Shown: piece by piece, positions 49,900-61,500 of the stretch | How the letters are laid out: each line of letters starts with the position of its first letter | How positions within the stretch are numbered: the first letter of the stretch is position 1 | DNA from: Septoria linicola | Taxonomy: Eukaryota > Ascomycota > Dothideomycetes > Mycosphaerellales > Mycosphaerellaceae | Direction: 5' to 3' | DNA length: 64,000 bases | Assembly (NCBI GenBank): GCA_024114885.1 | Contig: CP099423.1 | Location: forward strand, 2,633,020-2,697,019 | Translations under genes and position numbers: made by a program | Notes under the pieces: model-generated | Seen by the model: the letters and a program-made list of their open reading frames with translations, nothing else | What the model was told of the DNA's origin: nothing | The model's database searches: none

Positions 49900-50755
49900 A
49901 TAAGGGAGCTAGCTTGTTACTAAGAGCCTACTACGTAGATATATCTTTACTAAAGAGAAAAGGCATACGGCGCGAGTTATAATCTCTCGATTACTAACTA
50001 GTCGCCTACTACGATAGACTAAGACCTACTAAGTTCAAGAACTTACCCTATAGTATACTTTAGACCGGTCTAGTTTATAACGTTCGTATACGATTTTATA
50101 TCGAAGCTAAGCCTTTAGATAATAATCTACCTCTAGAAGATCCCTACCGTATCTATACTATCTTCGAAGTATTTATTAACGTAGGACTAGCCTAGCGGGA
50201 TAGGGATTCTAGTCTAGCTAACGGTTATTATATAGGCCGTATCGATACGAGGATAGTTATATAAGACGAAGTATATCTAGTATATTTACGAAATTACTAG
50301 AACTAGGTCTAGTCTCTTAGTATTATAGGCTCTAACGCGTAGAAGGATAAGCTTTAATATCCTCTATATAGGAATAATTCTATCTACTTATCGAATAGTA
50401 TACTATATTATACTACGCTATCGGCTAGTAGTATAATTAAGGCCTACTATACGATTATTCTAGGTAAGGTAAAGAACGTCTTTACTATTATTAGACCGCC
50501 TAGTTATTATACCGAACGTGTAGATACTAAGAGGTTCTACTTCGACGACAAGGTAAGTATTACTACTAAGGCGTACTAGAGAGAATTCGGCGACTCTTAC
50601 TAAAAAGTTTTAATCCTAGATAGAGACGTATATTATAGTAATAGTATCTAGTAGGCGAACTACGATAATCCTAACGTGCTCTATATCTCGCTCTATATAT
50701 ACTAGAGAGGTCCTTTCTATCCCGAGTATAGTTATCGTAATAATTAGGCTAGCTT
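49900..50755 (+). pseudogene. class II histone deacetylase (Hda1 type), N-terminal half of catalytic domain
   Basis: Landmarks in a single frame are TGLVYNVRIRFYIEAKPL near 50065, LPLEDPYRIYTIFEVF near 50130, the R-P-P-G-H-H site at 50493-50519 reading RPPSYYTER, and D-x-D-V-H-H-G-N-G at 50619-50645 reading DRDVYYSNS, followed by IQQANYDNPNVLYISLYIYQ. In Hda1 enzymes these His residues do the charge relay and the Asp binds zinc. All four His are Tyr here, as CAT to TAT at CpA would give. The gene removes acetyl groups from histone tails in the nucleus. The reading ends at about 50755 where a hAT element interrupts it. A start codon cannot be assigned. Confidence 0.9.
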
Positions 50756-50828
50756 ATAGATAGATAGATACTAATTAAGGGTAGTATTTGTCTAATTAGT
50801 ATATAATCTTAGTTTAATTAGATTGTAG

Positions 50829-50850
50829 TAGACATTACGGCTGTCGTCTA
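50829..50850. repeat. left-end stem-loop motif of the hAT insertion
   Basis: TAGACATTACGGCTGTCGTCTA is a decayed version of the perfect hairpin at 54162-54182, sharing the CGGCTGTCG core. Its left stem has lost pairing. Confidence 0.55.
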
Positions 50851-50939
50851 ATTAGTAGTACTACGTACTAAAGCATAGACGTTCTATAGCCTACAAGTAA
50901 ATAATTAGCTTATTACCTTATTGTCCGCTATCGTTATAT

Positions 50940-53450
50940 CTACTACTATGTTGTCTAGCACTATATTATAGCTAAACTATAACTTTAGACACTAATTTGC
51001 TTCTACTAAGTTACTACGCGTGTGCTAATAAGCCTTATTCAACGTGTAGCCGGCTTCGGAGAAGCTACGTTTAGTAGTAGTTAAAGACGCCGGATAAGCT
51101 AGTATATTATATACTAGCCTAGAGAGTATAGGGTATACTTTATAGTAGTCGTTCTACTACTATAAAGCGTCTGTTTTTAGTAGTACCGGTAGCGCTATAA
51201 GATAGCGATTATACTCGTCCTATATAATCTCTTTACTTAGCTATAGTCCTTACTCGTATTACGTAGGATCGCGGTTCGTAGTAGTGTTTAATTAAGAGGG
51301 CTCGGTCGCTATAGTCGCGTTTGTAGTACTAAATCGCTCGCGGTATTCGATCTATAAGGCCTTAATAACTCTACGTATACGCTCGGTAAACAACTCGCTC
51401 TATAATAGTGTTTATAAAGCCTATAAGCGCTTATTACGTGCGCTAAACCTAGCGTTACTACGGCGTTGTTTCTTTACCTCTAGATTAAAGCGGAGATCCT
51501 TCTATATAGTATTAAACTAGCGTAGTTTAAAGTACGGATGAAGCACTATTAAGGCTATATAAGTAGGTAAACGATTAGTAAGCGCGAAGTACTTATCTAG
51601 CTTCTTCTAACCTATTAAAACACACGCCTTAAAGTATAAGTTTAGTAGTAAATCTTACTATATTTTAAGGTCCTCTAATACGCTTATTAGTAGGTTTAGC
51701 GTTATAAGTAACTACTATAATAAGCTATAGATGTATATACTATCTATCTATAAACCTATTAACGCTTCCTTTATTAGATTAAGTAATAAATAGAGCTCTT
51801 GGAGCTTATACTAGTCGTCGCTATTAAGGCAATCTTTAGCGGCTAGCGGCTTGTCGTCTACCTCGCGAAAGTGAGCCTAATATAGCTCTAACGCGTCTTT
51901 AAGCTTGAGAGCTCGCTCTATTATATCGTGATCGCTATTCTATCTTATACCGCTATTTAAAATAAGCTCTAGTATTACTATATCCGGATTAGCTTCCTTC
52001 TACTTACTCTTAAAGAACTAGCGACGTGTTATTAAGCTACGCGCGTAGATAATAATGTTATATAGTTTACCGAGCGGTCTACGCCTACGCTAAATAACGT
52101 GTTTCTCGAGGTCATTTTAAGTATAGATTAAGCGCTCGAATTAAGCTACTTCTTTATTATCTTCTACCTTATCCGAAGGCTCTATGTTGTCGCTATCGCT
52201 ATCGAATTCGTAGGCTTGATTAATCGCGTTAATATCGATACTATAAAGGATAGCTTTATAGACTAAATTAATAATATGTGTAGTATAGCGTAGTCTATAT
52301 TTAAGTAGATTAAGGCTGAGCGAGGTAGCGAGTAATCGGCACACCTTATCGTTACTATTCACGTTATTAGATATAAAGTATTTAACCTTCTTCTTAATAC
52401 CGTATTCGTAGATAACCTCTAGTATAGTATCTATAATATCTAATAAATCGTACGAGCCAAATATATTACGTAAGCCTAGTATTACTATACGATTATAACT
52501 ATATTCGTCGATAAAGTGTCCGAATATCCCTATTAACTCTAGCTCGTTATTAGACTTCTAACTATTAAAGGATACGATAACGTCGCTCCGTACCTTGCTT
52601 ATAAAGCGTTAGATAGCTAGTTTTAAGCTAGTAAACAGCTTCATTAACTAACGCTAGCAGGTTATATAGTTCTAAGGTACGAGGTCTGAAATACGTTAGT
52701 TTTAGAAGCTAAGGAGCCGGCGTAATCGCTTTAAGGTAGTATTACGAAGTAATTAATCGTCGCCTATCTTCTACTCGAGATATGCCTTCTACTAGCTAAT
52801 TCGATTAAAGACAGTATAGTCGTCTACGCGTTGTTATTTAGTAGCGAAAGAGGCTCGTATATCTCTATTAGTTTCAGCCTTTCGTTTATAGCCTATACCT
52901 ACTACTAGCGCCGTATACTTGCTATCTCGCGTCTAGTAGTAACCTTTACTAAAAGCTAGATTATATAGATAGTCGATTAGTCGTATAGTCGAGGTAATGC
53001 TCTTTAATACTAAGCCTTAAGAACTAGGCTTCTTAAAGCATACTCTATAGAGCTAGTAACGCGTACTAGTCGCTACCTTAGTTAACTCTACTCTAATCTC
53101 TAGTTTCTAGTACTAGCTCGTTTTAGGGTATTTACTAGGGGGGGTTAGTATAAAGCCTTTAAAGCGTAGTCTATCTACGAGAAATCTAGTATAACTATAA
53201 CGGCTAGAATAAGTTCTAGGAAGCTACGATTCAGCGTGTAACTCGGTAAGGTTATCGATAATAGTCTCTAAACTAAGCTCTGACTCTACGAAGTCTATAG
53301 TCGCGTCTATCGCTATGTTTTCGACGCGCCTTTATATTGTTATTATTATAAAAGTAACTATCTAGCTCCTCCGAATCCTTATAAACTCGTAAGTTATAAC
53401 CCTAAGATATTACTAAACGCGCTTCTAACCGCTATTACGCTATATATAAC
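50940..53450 (-). pseudogene. hAT transposase, broken
   Basis: The - strand reads, C-terminus first on the map, the hAT dimerisation region at about 51000-51080 (KRSFSEAGYTLNKAY, family R-L-F-S-x-A-x-x-x-x-x-x-R) preceded by a helical region. The stop-free piece 52141-52362 carries LATSLSLNLLKYRLRYTTHI and INLVYKAIL, the place of the family R-C-x-x-H-x-x-N-L-x-x-x-A block with Cys and Gly substituted. The frame continues upstream to about 53450. The family cuts and pastes DNA using a DDE nuclease and a dimerisation domain. It is interrupted by a limited number of stops, fewer than in neighbouring pseudogenes. Confidence 0.85.
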
Positions 53451-54161
53451 GCGTTTTAGAGTAAATATGTTTTCCTATTAGAATCGTCGTAGTTTATTTA
53501 GTTATACGTGCTATTATAAGGTTCTACAAAGGTATAAATACAATATTAGGGTCAGATCTTAGGTTAGACTAGAAAGTAACGATTTATTAATTTGAAAATA
53601 CGATAAGAAAACGAGCTCAAATTTCTAGTACTAGAACTATACAAATATAGAGATGTTTTATATAGAAATTTAGCTAACTATCTAAGCTTTATTTTGTACC
53701 GCTAAGCTTGTCTATCTAGTATGTTTTAGTAATATTATTCGGTATAGAAGAAACTATACTATAATTACGACGATAGATTACGAGGAATTTAGAGTCTTAA
53801 GCTATTAGATTTAATATTAAGCGTATATAAGCGAGCTCGGCTATTATAACCGAACTAATTAAATCGCCTAATTATATAGCTTTAGCCGCTTCTTACTTTC
53901 AAATAACTATACTAACACTCTTACCTTCAATACGCGCGTAGTAAACTAGACACTTATAATAGTCTAGCTACTCTACCTACGGACTCTACCGAATTATCTC
54001 GTATATCTCTATACTACTAACTAGCGGAGAATAGTACAACAAACGCTCTAGCGCCGTCGTATAAAACAATTACTATAATTCTACTAGAAAGAGCTAGGAC
54101 ACGGACACGGTTAAGGTAGGTCTATATAGCTATACTTGGCGCTATATAGTACGTATCGATA

Positions 54162-54182
54162 TAGGCGACCGGCTGTCGCCTA
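54162..54182. repeat. perfect hairpin, right-end motif of the hAT insertion
   Basis: TAGGCGAC-CGGCT-GTCGCCTA has an 8-bp perfect stem and a 5-base loop. It shares its core with the degraded motif at 50829-50850. Confidence 0.7.
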
Positions 54183-54289
54183 TTTATAGTAGTACGCTAG
54201 TCCTTTCCGTCTATCTATACTAAGCTTAATTAGATAGTATAGTACGTACTAAAGCGCCTGTCTTTAAGCTACTCTAGTAATAATAGAGT

Positions 54290-55760
54290 AGTATATAGCG
54301 ACTACCTTTACTATAGCGAAGGTATAGGACTAGGAAAGAATATAAATATTCTATAGTCTTAGTAGGGAATAGGCGACATAGACTACCTTTACGTATTCTA
54401 GTAAATCGTTATACCGATTACGATAGAGTTCGACTCTAACCTCGTTCTTATCGTAGCTACGTTTAGCGCTACTAAGGGCGATATACTCGGTAGCTATAAG
54501 GTTACTCTAGCGAGATATACGTATATAACGTATATACTTATACTACTAGCTAATAGTAAGATCGCTATATATCTAGAAGAAGGCTATAACTTAGAGTCGA
54601 TTACTCGATCCGCGACTCTAGTAGCTCGTACCCTTATAGGCGAGCCTCTCGATAGACTAGAATAGACGGTCGCTACGATATCTAGTATAGACGATATTAA
54701 ACGTATACGTAGATAGTAGAGCCGCTTCTAGGTATGTCTTCCTCTCTACGATATCTCTAATAGATAAAAGGGCCCTCTTTATAGCGAGAGGATATATTAT
54801 AGAGGACGTAGTTAGTAATCGAAGATACTATAGGAGGAGTACGAGAGGACTCTATAGTTCGTCTACTAAGAGCGGCTTACGAAGGAGTTCGAGGACTAAG
54901 TTCTTACGACGTCGGTCGATACTTTACTAGGAAAGGAGTTTAATACTAATCGAAGTAGACCTAATTATAGTATAGTATAGGCGTTATTAATCGTACTATA
55001 CGACCTACTAGAAGTACTTATATCGCCTAACCTACGTACTAGTAGGATAGAGCTCTACTATACGTAGTTAGTAAGTAGCGCCTTCGAACTATACTATACG
55101 AAGCACGTAGACCGCTAACGTAATTAAAGACTACTATTATAAAGACCGACGTCGAGACTACTTATAAGAAGAGCTTTATAGTTATCGATATCTATCTACC
55201 TCGATATAGGACCGAATACGATAAAGATACTTACGAGCCCTAGCCGAACGATAACGTAGACTATCGTGTCCTAGACGCGTAGTAGCTACTCTAATATCTA
55301 TAGGATAACTATATTAAACTTAACGATAGTATATATATCGATCGGATAGGAACGAATCTCGGATCTAGAGCGATTATTAACTTTCTCTAAAATAGCTAGA
55401 GGATAGTTATAAACAAGTACTATAATCGCGAGAAGGATTACAAATCGCCGAAAGTAATCTCTTTCGTAGAGGATATACTACTAATATCGTATAAGTCACT
55501 CGTAAATAGTAACGACGACCTTCTCTCCTAGTTCTATCGTAACTCGCTCGTACTAGTAGGTACGTAATATACTTACTTTACGAGCGAGTTTATATAGAAA
55601 CTATAGAGGCGGTATAGTCTAGTAGTTAAGAGCGAATCTAATACGATTACGGACGTGCTACTAGAGTATAGAGAGACTATATTCGAGGTCCTATTCGAGG
55701 ACGTATAGGACTAGAAAGAGGCTCTACTTAGTAATAGCGGTAAAGGGCTCTACGCTACGC
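54290..55760 (+). pseudogene. Hda1-type deacetylase, C-terminal half: end of catalytic domain plus Arb2-like domain
   Basis: The frame resumes with SEGIGLGKNINI near 54315, DYLYVFQQIVIPITIEFDSN near 54385, then a segment at the place of S-A-G-F-D-A reading V-A-T-F-S-A (zinc Asp lost) and EEGYNLESI at 54575-54600 (family E-G-G-Y-N-L). After a poorly kept linker, 55170-55700 matches the C-terminal Arb2-like domain of Hda1 proteins: VDYRVLDAQQLLQYLQDNYI, IDRIGTNLGSRAIINFLQN, PKVISFVEDILLISYKSL, LVLVGTQYTYFTSEFIQK. The presence of both domains shows the copied unit was a full Hda1-type gene. It is inactive through stops, lost active-site residues and the transposon. Confidence 0.88.
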
Positions 55761-56159
55761 CTTCGCTATAGACGAGCCTATAAACTCTTCTTATTACCTA
55801 TACTATAGTCTCGCTAGCGCTACCGCTACCTACTAAAGAGAATAGGAGTATACGGTATATTAGAGCGTATCTCGCGAGTACTATAAAATGCCTCGGAAGA
55901 GGAGCTCGACTAGGTAGACGAGTAGGATATAGTAGAGGACGATTAGGAGCCTAAGCGTGCTTAGTATAAGAGCTCTAAAAGAGAGAGAAGGTACGCGAGA
56001 GGAAGTATAGCTCTCGAGTCTATTCTCGAAGCCGAGACGATCGGAAGGATTATAATAAGATACCGATTTATAAAGGGATTATCTCGTACCTACTACTACT
56101 AATTATATAGATATTATCTTCGAACCTTGTTTACTTATAATACTACTAGTCTAGTCGCT
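55761..56159. other. 3' flank of the deacetylase pseudogene
   Basis: This is a basic, low-complexity reading (RGARLGRRVG near 55900) of uncertain frame, then stop-rich sequence. No feature was recognised. Confidence 0.35.
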
Positions 56160-57195
56160 AAGTAAGTAGGATTTACTTGTCTATAAGCCTTACGGTAAGT
56201 AAGTAAGCGAGGCAAGTAAGTAAGTAAATAGATAGTAAGTAACTTATAGACCTTACGGCCTAACGACCTTATAGCCTAACGTTATCTAACCTACTTACTA
56301 TATAATAGCACTTCTACGTTAGTATCAAGCTTAGTTAGACTAAGTATAACGATTACTTTACTAAGATAGACGAAACGCCTATTTACGTAGCTATAGTAGT
56401 ACTCTATCTGAACATAATATAGCGGTTTATTAAGAAACTAGATATATAATAACGATAGGCTAGTAACGACAAAGATTAGATCGTAAGGACTATAGCTACT
56501 ATCTAATAGCTATAGAACATATATAAAGACAAGTATAGGAGGCCTCCTACGTCGATAGTCGGTCTACGCGCTCCTAGTATAGCTACTCGCTACGTTATCT
56601 ACTCGCTTATAATTAATAACGACAGCGATTACGATAGCGTTAATAATACGGCTATAGACGAGTATATATAGTACTATAGTAAGTAGTAGAACAAGGTAGT
56701 TAAACTTAATATAAGCTAGTTACTAATACCTTACTAGATTAAAAAGAGACGATAAGGGCCAAGCCTAGTATAAATAGCGTTAGATATATATACCTGTCTA
56801 GTAATAAGTAACGAGCCTAAGCGACAATTTAGCGTTACTAGCGACGTATTATAACTACGTAGACGACAGTTATATAGTAAACCTATACGATATTTAGTTA
56901 CTCTAAAGTTATAGACTAATAGCGGTTTTATAACGCTAACTAGTACGTTATTAAGGCGTATTACGTAGCTAATAACACCTATAGTAATAATAGTAATAGT
57001 ATACTATACTTATACGGTTACGATAGACTAGTATTTATTCGATATCGTAATATACTACCGCTTATAGCTAGCGTTACTAAGTAAGTAAGGCTAGTACGAG
57101 TAAGTAGAGATTGTCTTACTTACTTAATAAGTAAGTAGTAAGAGTACTAAATAGTAAGGAAGTAAGTAAAGATATCTTTACTTATATTACTTACT
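56160..57195 (+). mobile_element. second hAT remnant between AAGT-rich borders
   Basis: The + strand reading at about 56640-56930 gives the C-terminal dimerisation region of a different hAT lineage: SLVQIALDIYTCLVISNEPK, then RQFSVTSDVLQLRRRQLYS, corresponding to the L-x-x-M-A-x-D-I-x-x-x-P-A-x-S-x-x-x-E-R-x-F-S pattern. The first part of the transposase is missing. Runs of AAGT (56160-56235 and, in both orientations, 57070-57195) border it and each is followed by ACTTATAGACC, suggesting direct or inverted border repeats. The TTAC and GTAA runs make the borders partly self-complementary. Confidence 0.7.
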
Positions 57196-57218
57196 TATAG
57201 ACCGGTCTAGACATAATA

Positions 57219-57316
57219 CTTTACTCGCGAGTCTCTACGTTACTCGTAGTCGTAATACGACACTTTACGCGCGAGTCTCTATATTACTCGCTATCGTAAT
57301 ACGATACTTGACGCGC
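57219..57316. repeat. 44-bp tandem repeat, about 2.2 units
   Basis: CTTTACTCGCGAGTCTCTA at 57219, CTTTACGCGCGAGTCTCTA at 57263 and CTTGACGCGC at 57307 give a 44-bp period. The units end in GTAATACGA. Their CpG content is unusually high. Confidence 0.85.
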
Positions 57317-57439
57317 TACCTCGCTACTACCCGCTACTACTATCTATATACTATAAGTATTTCTATCTTCCTCTATCTACTAATATATTACTATTATCCT
57401 TCTATTACCGTCTACGTCGTCGGCCTCCTCTTCCCTCTC

Positions 57440-58560
57440 CTACTAATACTCTTTAGTACTAAGAACGCTTAGTCTCGAACTCGAACGCTACTACTACTAC
57501 TACTAATATACCTAGTCTCTAAACTCCTAGCGGTAGTACTAAGCGCTATCGCTCGTAAGACCTCGACTCGATCGGCGCGACTAGTAATAATAGCGATACT
57601 ATCCTCGTCGGCGACTCTAACGACGACGTATACTCGCTCGCTACGCTCCTCGCGATACTAGTATCGAAGAAGAGTAAGAAGGAGAAGATCCTATAGATTC
57701 CCGCTAGTATAGAGCTCGACGGTCGTCCTATACGTTCCGTATATATACTCTTGGCGCTTACGACTAATTCTATCGTTCTAGGTCTACGTTATAAACGTAT
57801 ACTTTATAACCCGCCCTTACTACCTAGACACTACTATCGAAGTTCGTATCGTTAAGGTAAATACGTATATGTTCTACTATAAGATAGTAGCTAGCTCGCG
57901 CGAGTACTACGTCGTCTATAAATACGACGAGCTTCTACTCGGACTTAACCTACGTAGACTCGTTATATTTTAAGGTATACTATAGCCGTACCCCGATTAC
58001 GATACTAGTATATATATCCCTCTCTACTCCTCTCTATACTATACTTATACCTTCGCTATAGGCTCTACTTACCTCCTTACTAGTTACTACTAGCTTCTCG
58101 CGTTCGCCTACCCTACTAGTTAAGCCTTCGTTACTAAGTAGGAGGAGGCTATCGATCGTAAGCTTAAGATAATCGACGCTTTCTACTAGTAGTATCCTAA
58201 TTAGGACTTCTTCGACGCCCTCCCTATACGTATTCGCGATATCTATATCGCTAATATAATAGAGAGTAAGAGCTATACTTACGTCTACTATAAGGTTCCT
58301 AGCCTAGAGGTACGGTCTAGTACGATCGAGTAGGAGTAGAAGTTAGAGTTAGGTAGTAGTACGGTAATAATAAGTATAGTTTCGTAGCGTATAGTTTAGG
58401 GTTCTTTACGATATAGTCGAGAGCGTAGTAACGGTTACGTAGGTTAGGGTTATTATAGAGGCTACCAATACTAGGTATAAGGCGTAGTATAGAGTAGGAC
58501 TCGTAAGGGCCTCGTATATATATTAGTATATTCTCTAATTAGTTTACGAGACGAGTACTA
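57440..58560 (+). pseudogene. unassigned protein pseudogene adjoining the subtelomeric satellite
   Basis: The + strand begins with a Thr run (ACT codons at about 57490) and an acidic Ser/Asp stretch, then reads FYYKIVASSREYYVVYKYDE near 57870, KLKIIDAFYQQYPNQDFFD near 58160 and LPIRIRDIYIANIIESKSY near 58230. The frame needs at least one shift near 57800. After 58380 it becomes Gly/Arg/Tyr-rich. Retroelement Gag proteins have a similar layout (acidic N-terminus, helical core, basic C-terminus), but no Gag motif is seen, so this is only a suggestion. Confidence 0.45.
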
Positions 58561-58562
58561 CC

Positions 58563-61500
58563 TTACTAGACGGCTCTGCTACTTCTTATCTACTATACTA
58601 TCTAAGAGGTAGACACTATATATATTCGTCTTACTATAACGTAGCGAAGATTAGTAGTAAGATAATAATATTTCTAGAGACTCTCTACTACTTCTTATCT
58701 ACTATACTATCTAAGAGTCCGACGTAGTCTACGTTCGTCTCGATATAATATAGAGAATATTATTAGTAGGATAACGATACTTACCGAGACTTATCGAGAA
58801 CTTATACTAGCTATAGTTCTCTAGATATATTAGTAGGAACTACAGCTTTATAACTAAGATAGACATTATTTAGGAATTTAAACGTCTTCGAGGTAAGTAA
58901 TACTAATAGGGACTTCTCTACTACTTCTTATCTACTATACTACCTAAGGGGTAGACACCGTATACGTTCGTCTCGCTATAACGTAGAGAATATTATTAGT
59001 AGGAACTATAGCTTTATAACTAAGGTAGAGGTTATTAAGAAATTTAAACGTCTACGAGGTAAGCGAAGCTTCTAGGTACTCTCTACTACTTCTTATCTAC
59101 TATACTGTCTAAGAGGCGGACACTATATACGTTCGTCTCGCGATAACGTAGAGAAGATTAGTAGTAAGATAACGATAGTTACTAAGACTTATCTAGAACT
59201 CGTACTAGCTATAGTTCTCTAGACACGTTAGTAGGAACTATAGCTTTATAACTAAGGTAGAGGTTATTAAGGAATTCAAACGTCTACGAGGTAAGCGAAG
59301 CTTCTAGGTACTCTCTACTACTTCTTATCTACTATACTATCTAAGAGGTAGACACTATATACGTTCGTCTCGCGATAACGTAGAGAAGATTAGCGGTAAG
59401 ATAACGATAGTTACCGAGACTTATCTAGAACTCGTACTAGCTATAGTTCTCTAGACACGTCGATAGGAACTACGGCTTTATACCTAAGGTAGAGATTACT
59501 AAGAAGTTTAGACGTCTTCGAGGTAAGCGATACTAACGAGGACTCTCTACTACTTCTTGTCTACTATACTATCTAAGAGGCCGATACTATCTACGTTCGT
59601 CTCGCTATAACGTAGAGAGTATAATCCTACGAGTCTAGTCTATAGCGAGGTCTATAAAAGAAGAATACTCTCGTATTATAGAAGACTTTATATAGGTAAG
59701 TAGATTTATTAGAAGCGGCGATATAATTCTAACGTAATTCGTGTTCTAAAGATTAGATCTAGCTACGGTCTCGCTTAAAGTATCTAGTACGATAACTATA
59801 CGCTTTATTACCTTATAGGTAGAGTCTTAGACTCTCCTCTACTACGACCTAGCCGCTATAGCACTTTCTATAATAATACTATTAATATCGTAGTACTTTA
59901 GTGCTCTTTAGACTTATACTAGCTAATCCTTAAACTAGACGAACTAAGTAGCCTACTTACGCTTTCGTTAAATAACTAAGGTAGAGATTATTAAGGAATT
60001 TAACTGTCTACGAGGTAAGCGATACTTCTAGGCACTCTCTACTACTTCTTATCTACTATGCTATCTAAGAGTCCGACGCCGTCTACGTTCGTCTCGCTAT
60101 AACGTAGAGAATATTATTAGTAGGAACTACGGCTTCGTAACTAAGATAGAGATTATTAAGGAATTTAAACGTCTACGAGGTAAGCGAAGCTTCTAGGCAC
60201 TCTCTACTACTTCTTATCTACTATACTGTCTAAGAGGCGGATACCGTATACGTTCGTCTCGCGATAACGTAGAGAAGATTAGCGGTAAGATAACGATAGT
60301 TACTAAGACTTATCTAGAACTCGTACTAGCTATAGTTCTCTAGACACGTCGGTAGGAACTACAGCTTTATAACTAAGGTAGAGATTACTAAGGAATTTAG
60401 ACGTCTTCGAGGTAAGCGATACTAATAGGCACTCTCTACTACTTCTTATCTACTATACCGTCTAAGGGGCCGATACCGTCTACGTTCGTCTCGCTATAAT
60501 ATAGAGAGGACGATAGCTACGAGTCTAGTCTATAGCGAGGTCTATAAGAGAAGAAGGCTCCTATATTATAGAAGACTTTACGTAGAGAAGCGGATTTATT
60601 AAGAGCGGCGACATGAATCTAACTTAATTCGCGTTCTAAAGATTAGATCCGGCCGCGGTCTTACTTAAAGTATCTAGTATAATAACTGTACGCTTTATTA
60701 CCTTGTAGGTAGAGTCTAACCTAGCTACTATAGTACTTTCTATAATAATACTATTAATATCGTAGTACTTTAGTACTCTTTAGACTTATACTAGCTAATC
60801 CTTAAACTAGACGAACTAAGTAGCCTACTTACGCTTTTATCGAATAGCTAAGGTAGAGGTCGTTAAGGAATTTAACCGTCTATAAGGTAAGCGAAGCTTA
60901 TAGGTACTCTCTACTACTTCCTATCTACTATACCGTCTAAGAGGCTAATACCGTATACGTTCGTCTCGCTATAACGTAGAGAATATTACTAGTAAGATAA
61001 CGATACTTATAGGCACTCTCTACTACTTCTTATCTACTATACTATCTAAGAGGCTAATACCGTATACGTTCGTCTCGCTATAACGTAGAGAATATTATTA
61101 GTAGGAACTACGGCTTTATAACTAAGGTAGAGGTTATTAAGGAATTCAAACGTCTACGAGGTAAGCGAAGCTTATAGGCACTCTCTACTACTTCTCGTCT
61201 ACTATACCGTCTAAGCAGCTAATACTATATACGTTCGTCTCGCTATAATATAGAGAATATTAGTAGTAAGATAACGATACTTATAGAGACTCTCTACTAC
61301 TTCTTGTCTACCGTGCTACCTAAGAGGTAGATACTATATACGTTCGTCTCGCCGTAACGTAGAGAGGACGATAGCTACGAGTCTAGTCTATAGTAAGGTC
61401 TATAAGAGAAGAAGGCTCCTATTTTATAAAAGACTTTACGTAGGTAAGTAGATTTATTAGGAGCAGCGATATAATCCTAACGTAATTCGCGTTCTAAAGA

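Larger units (their letters stand above)
50756..54289 (-). mobile_element. hAT-family DNA transposon inserted in the deacetylase gene
   Basis: About 3.5 kb separates the two halves of the deacetylase frame and contains a - strand hAT transposase. CpA and TpG are commoner here than in the host sequence, so RIP is lighter. The exact ends and the expected 8-bp target duplication could not be fixed. A stem-loop motif near each end (50829-50850 and 54162-54182) and the shared string TACGTACTAAAGC (50861 and 54247) may be subterminal repeats. The part 53460-54240 beyond the transposase is without recognisable content. Confidence 0.75.

Noticed and set aside
52141..52362. 73-codon - strand frame as an independent gene
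   Set aside because: It is an internal fragment of the hAT transposase frame, which continues on both sides through stops.
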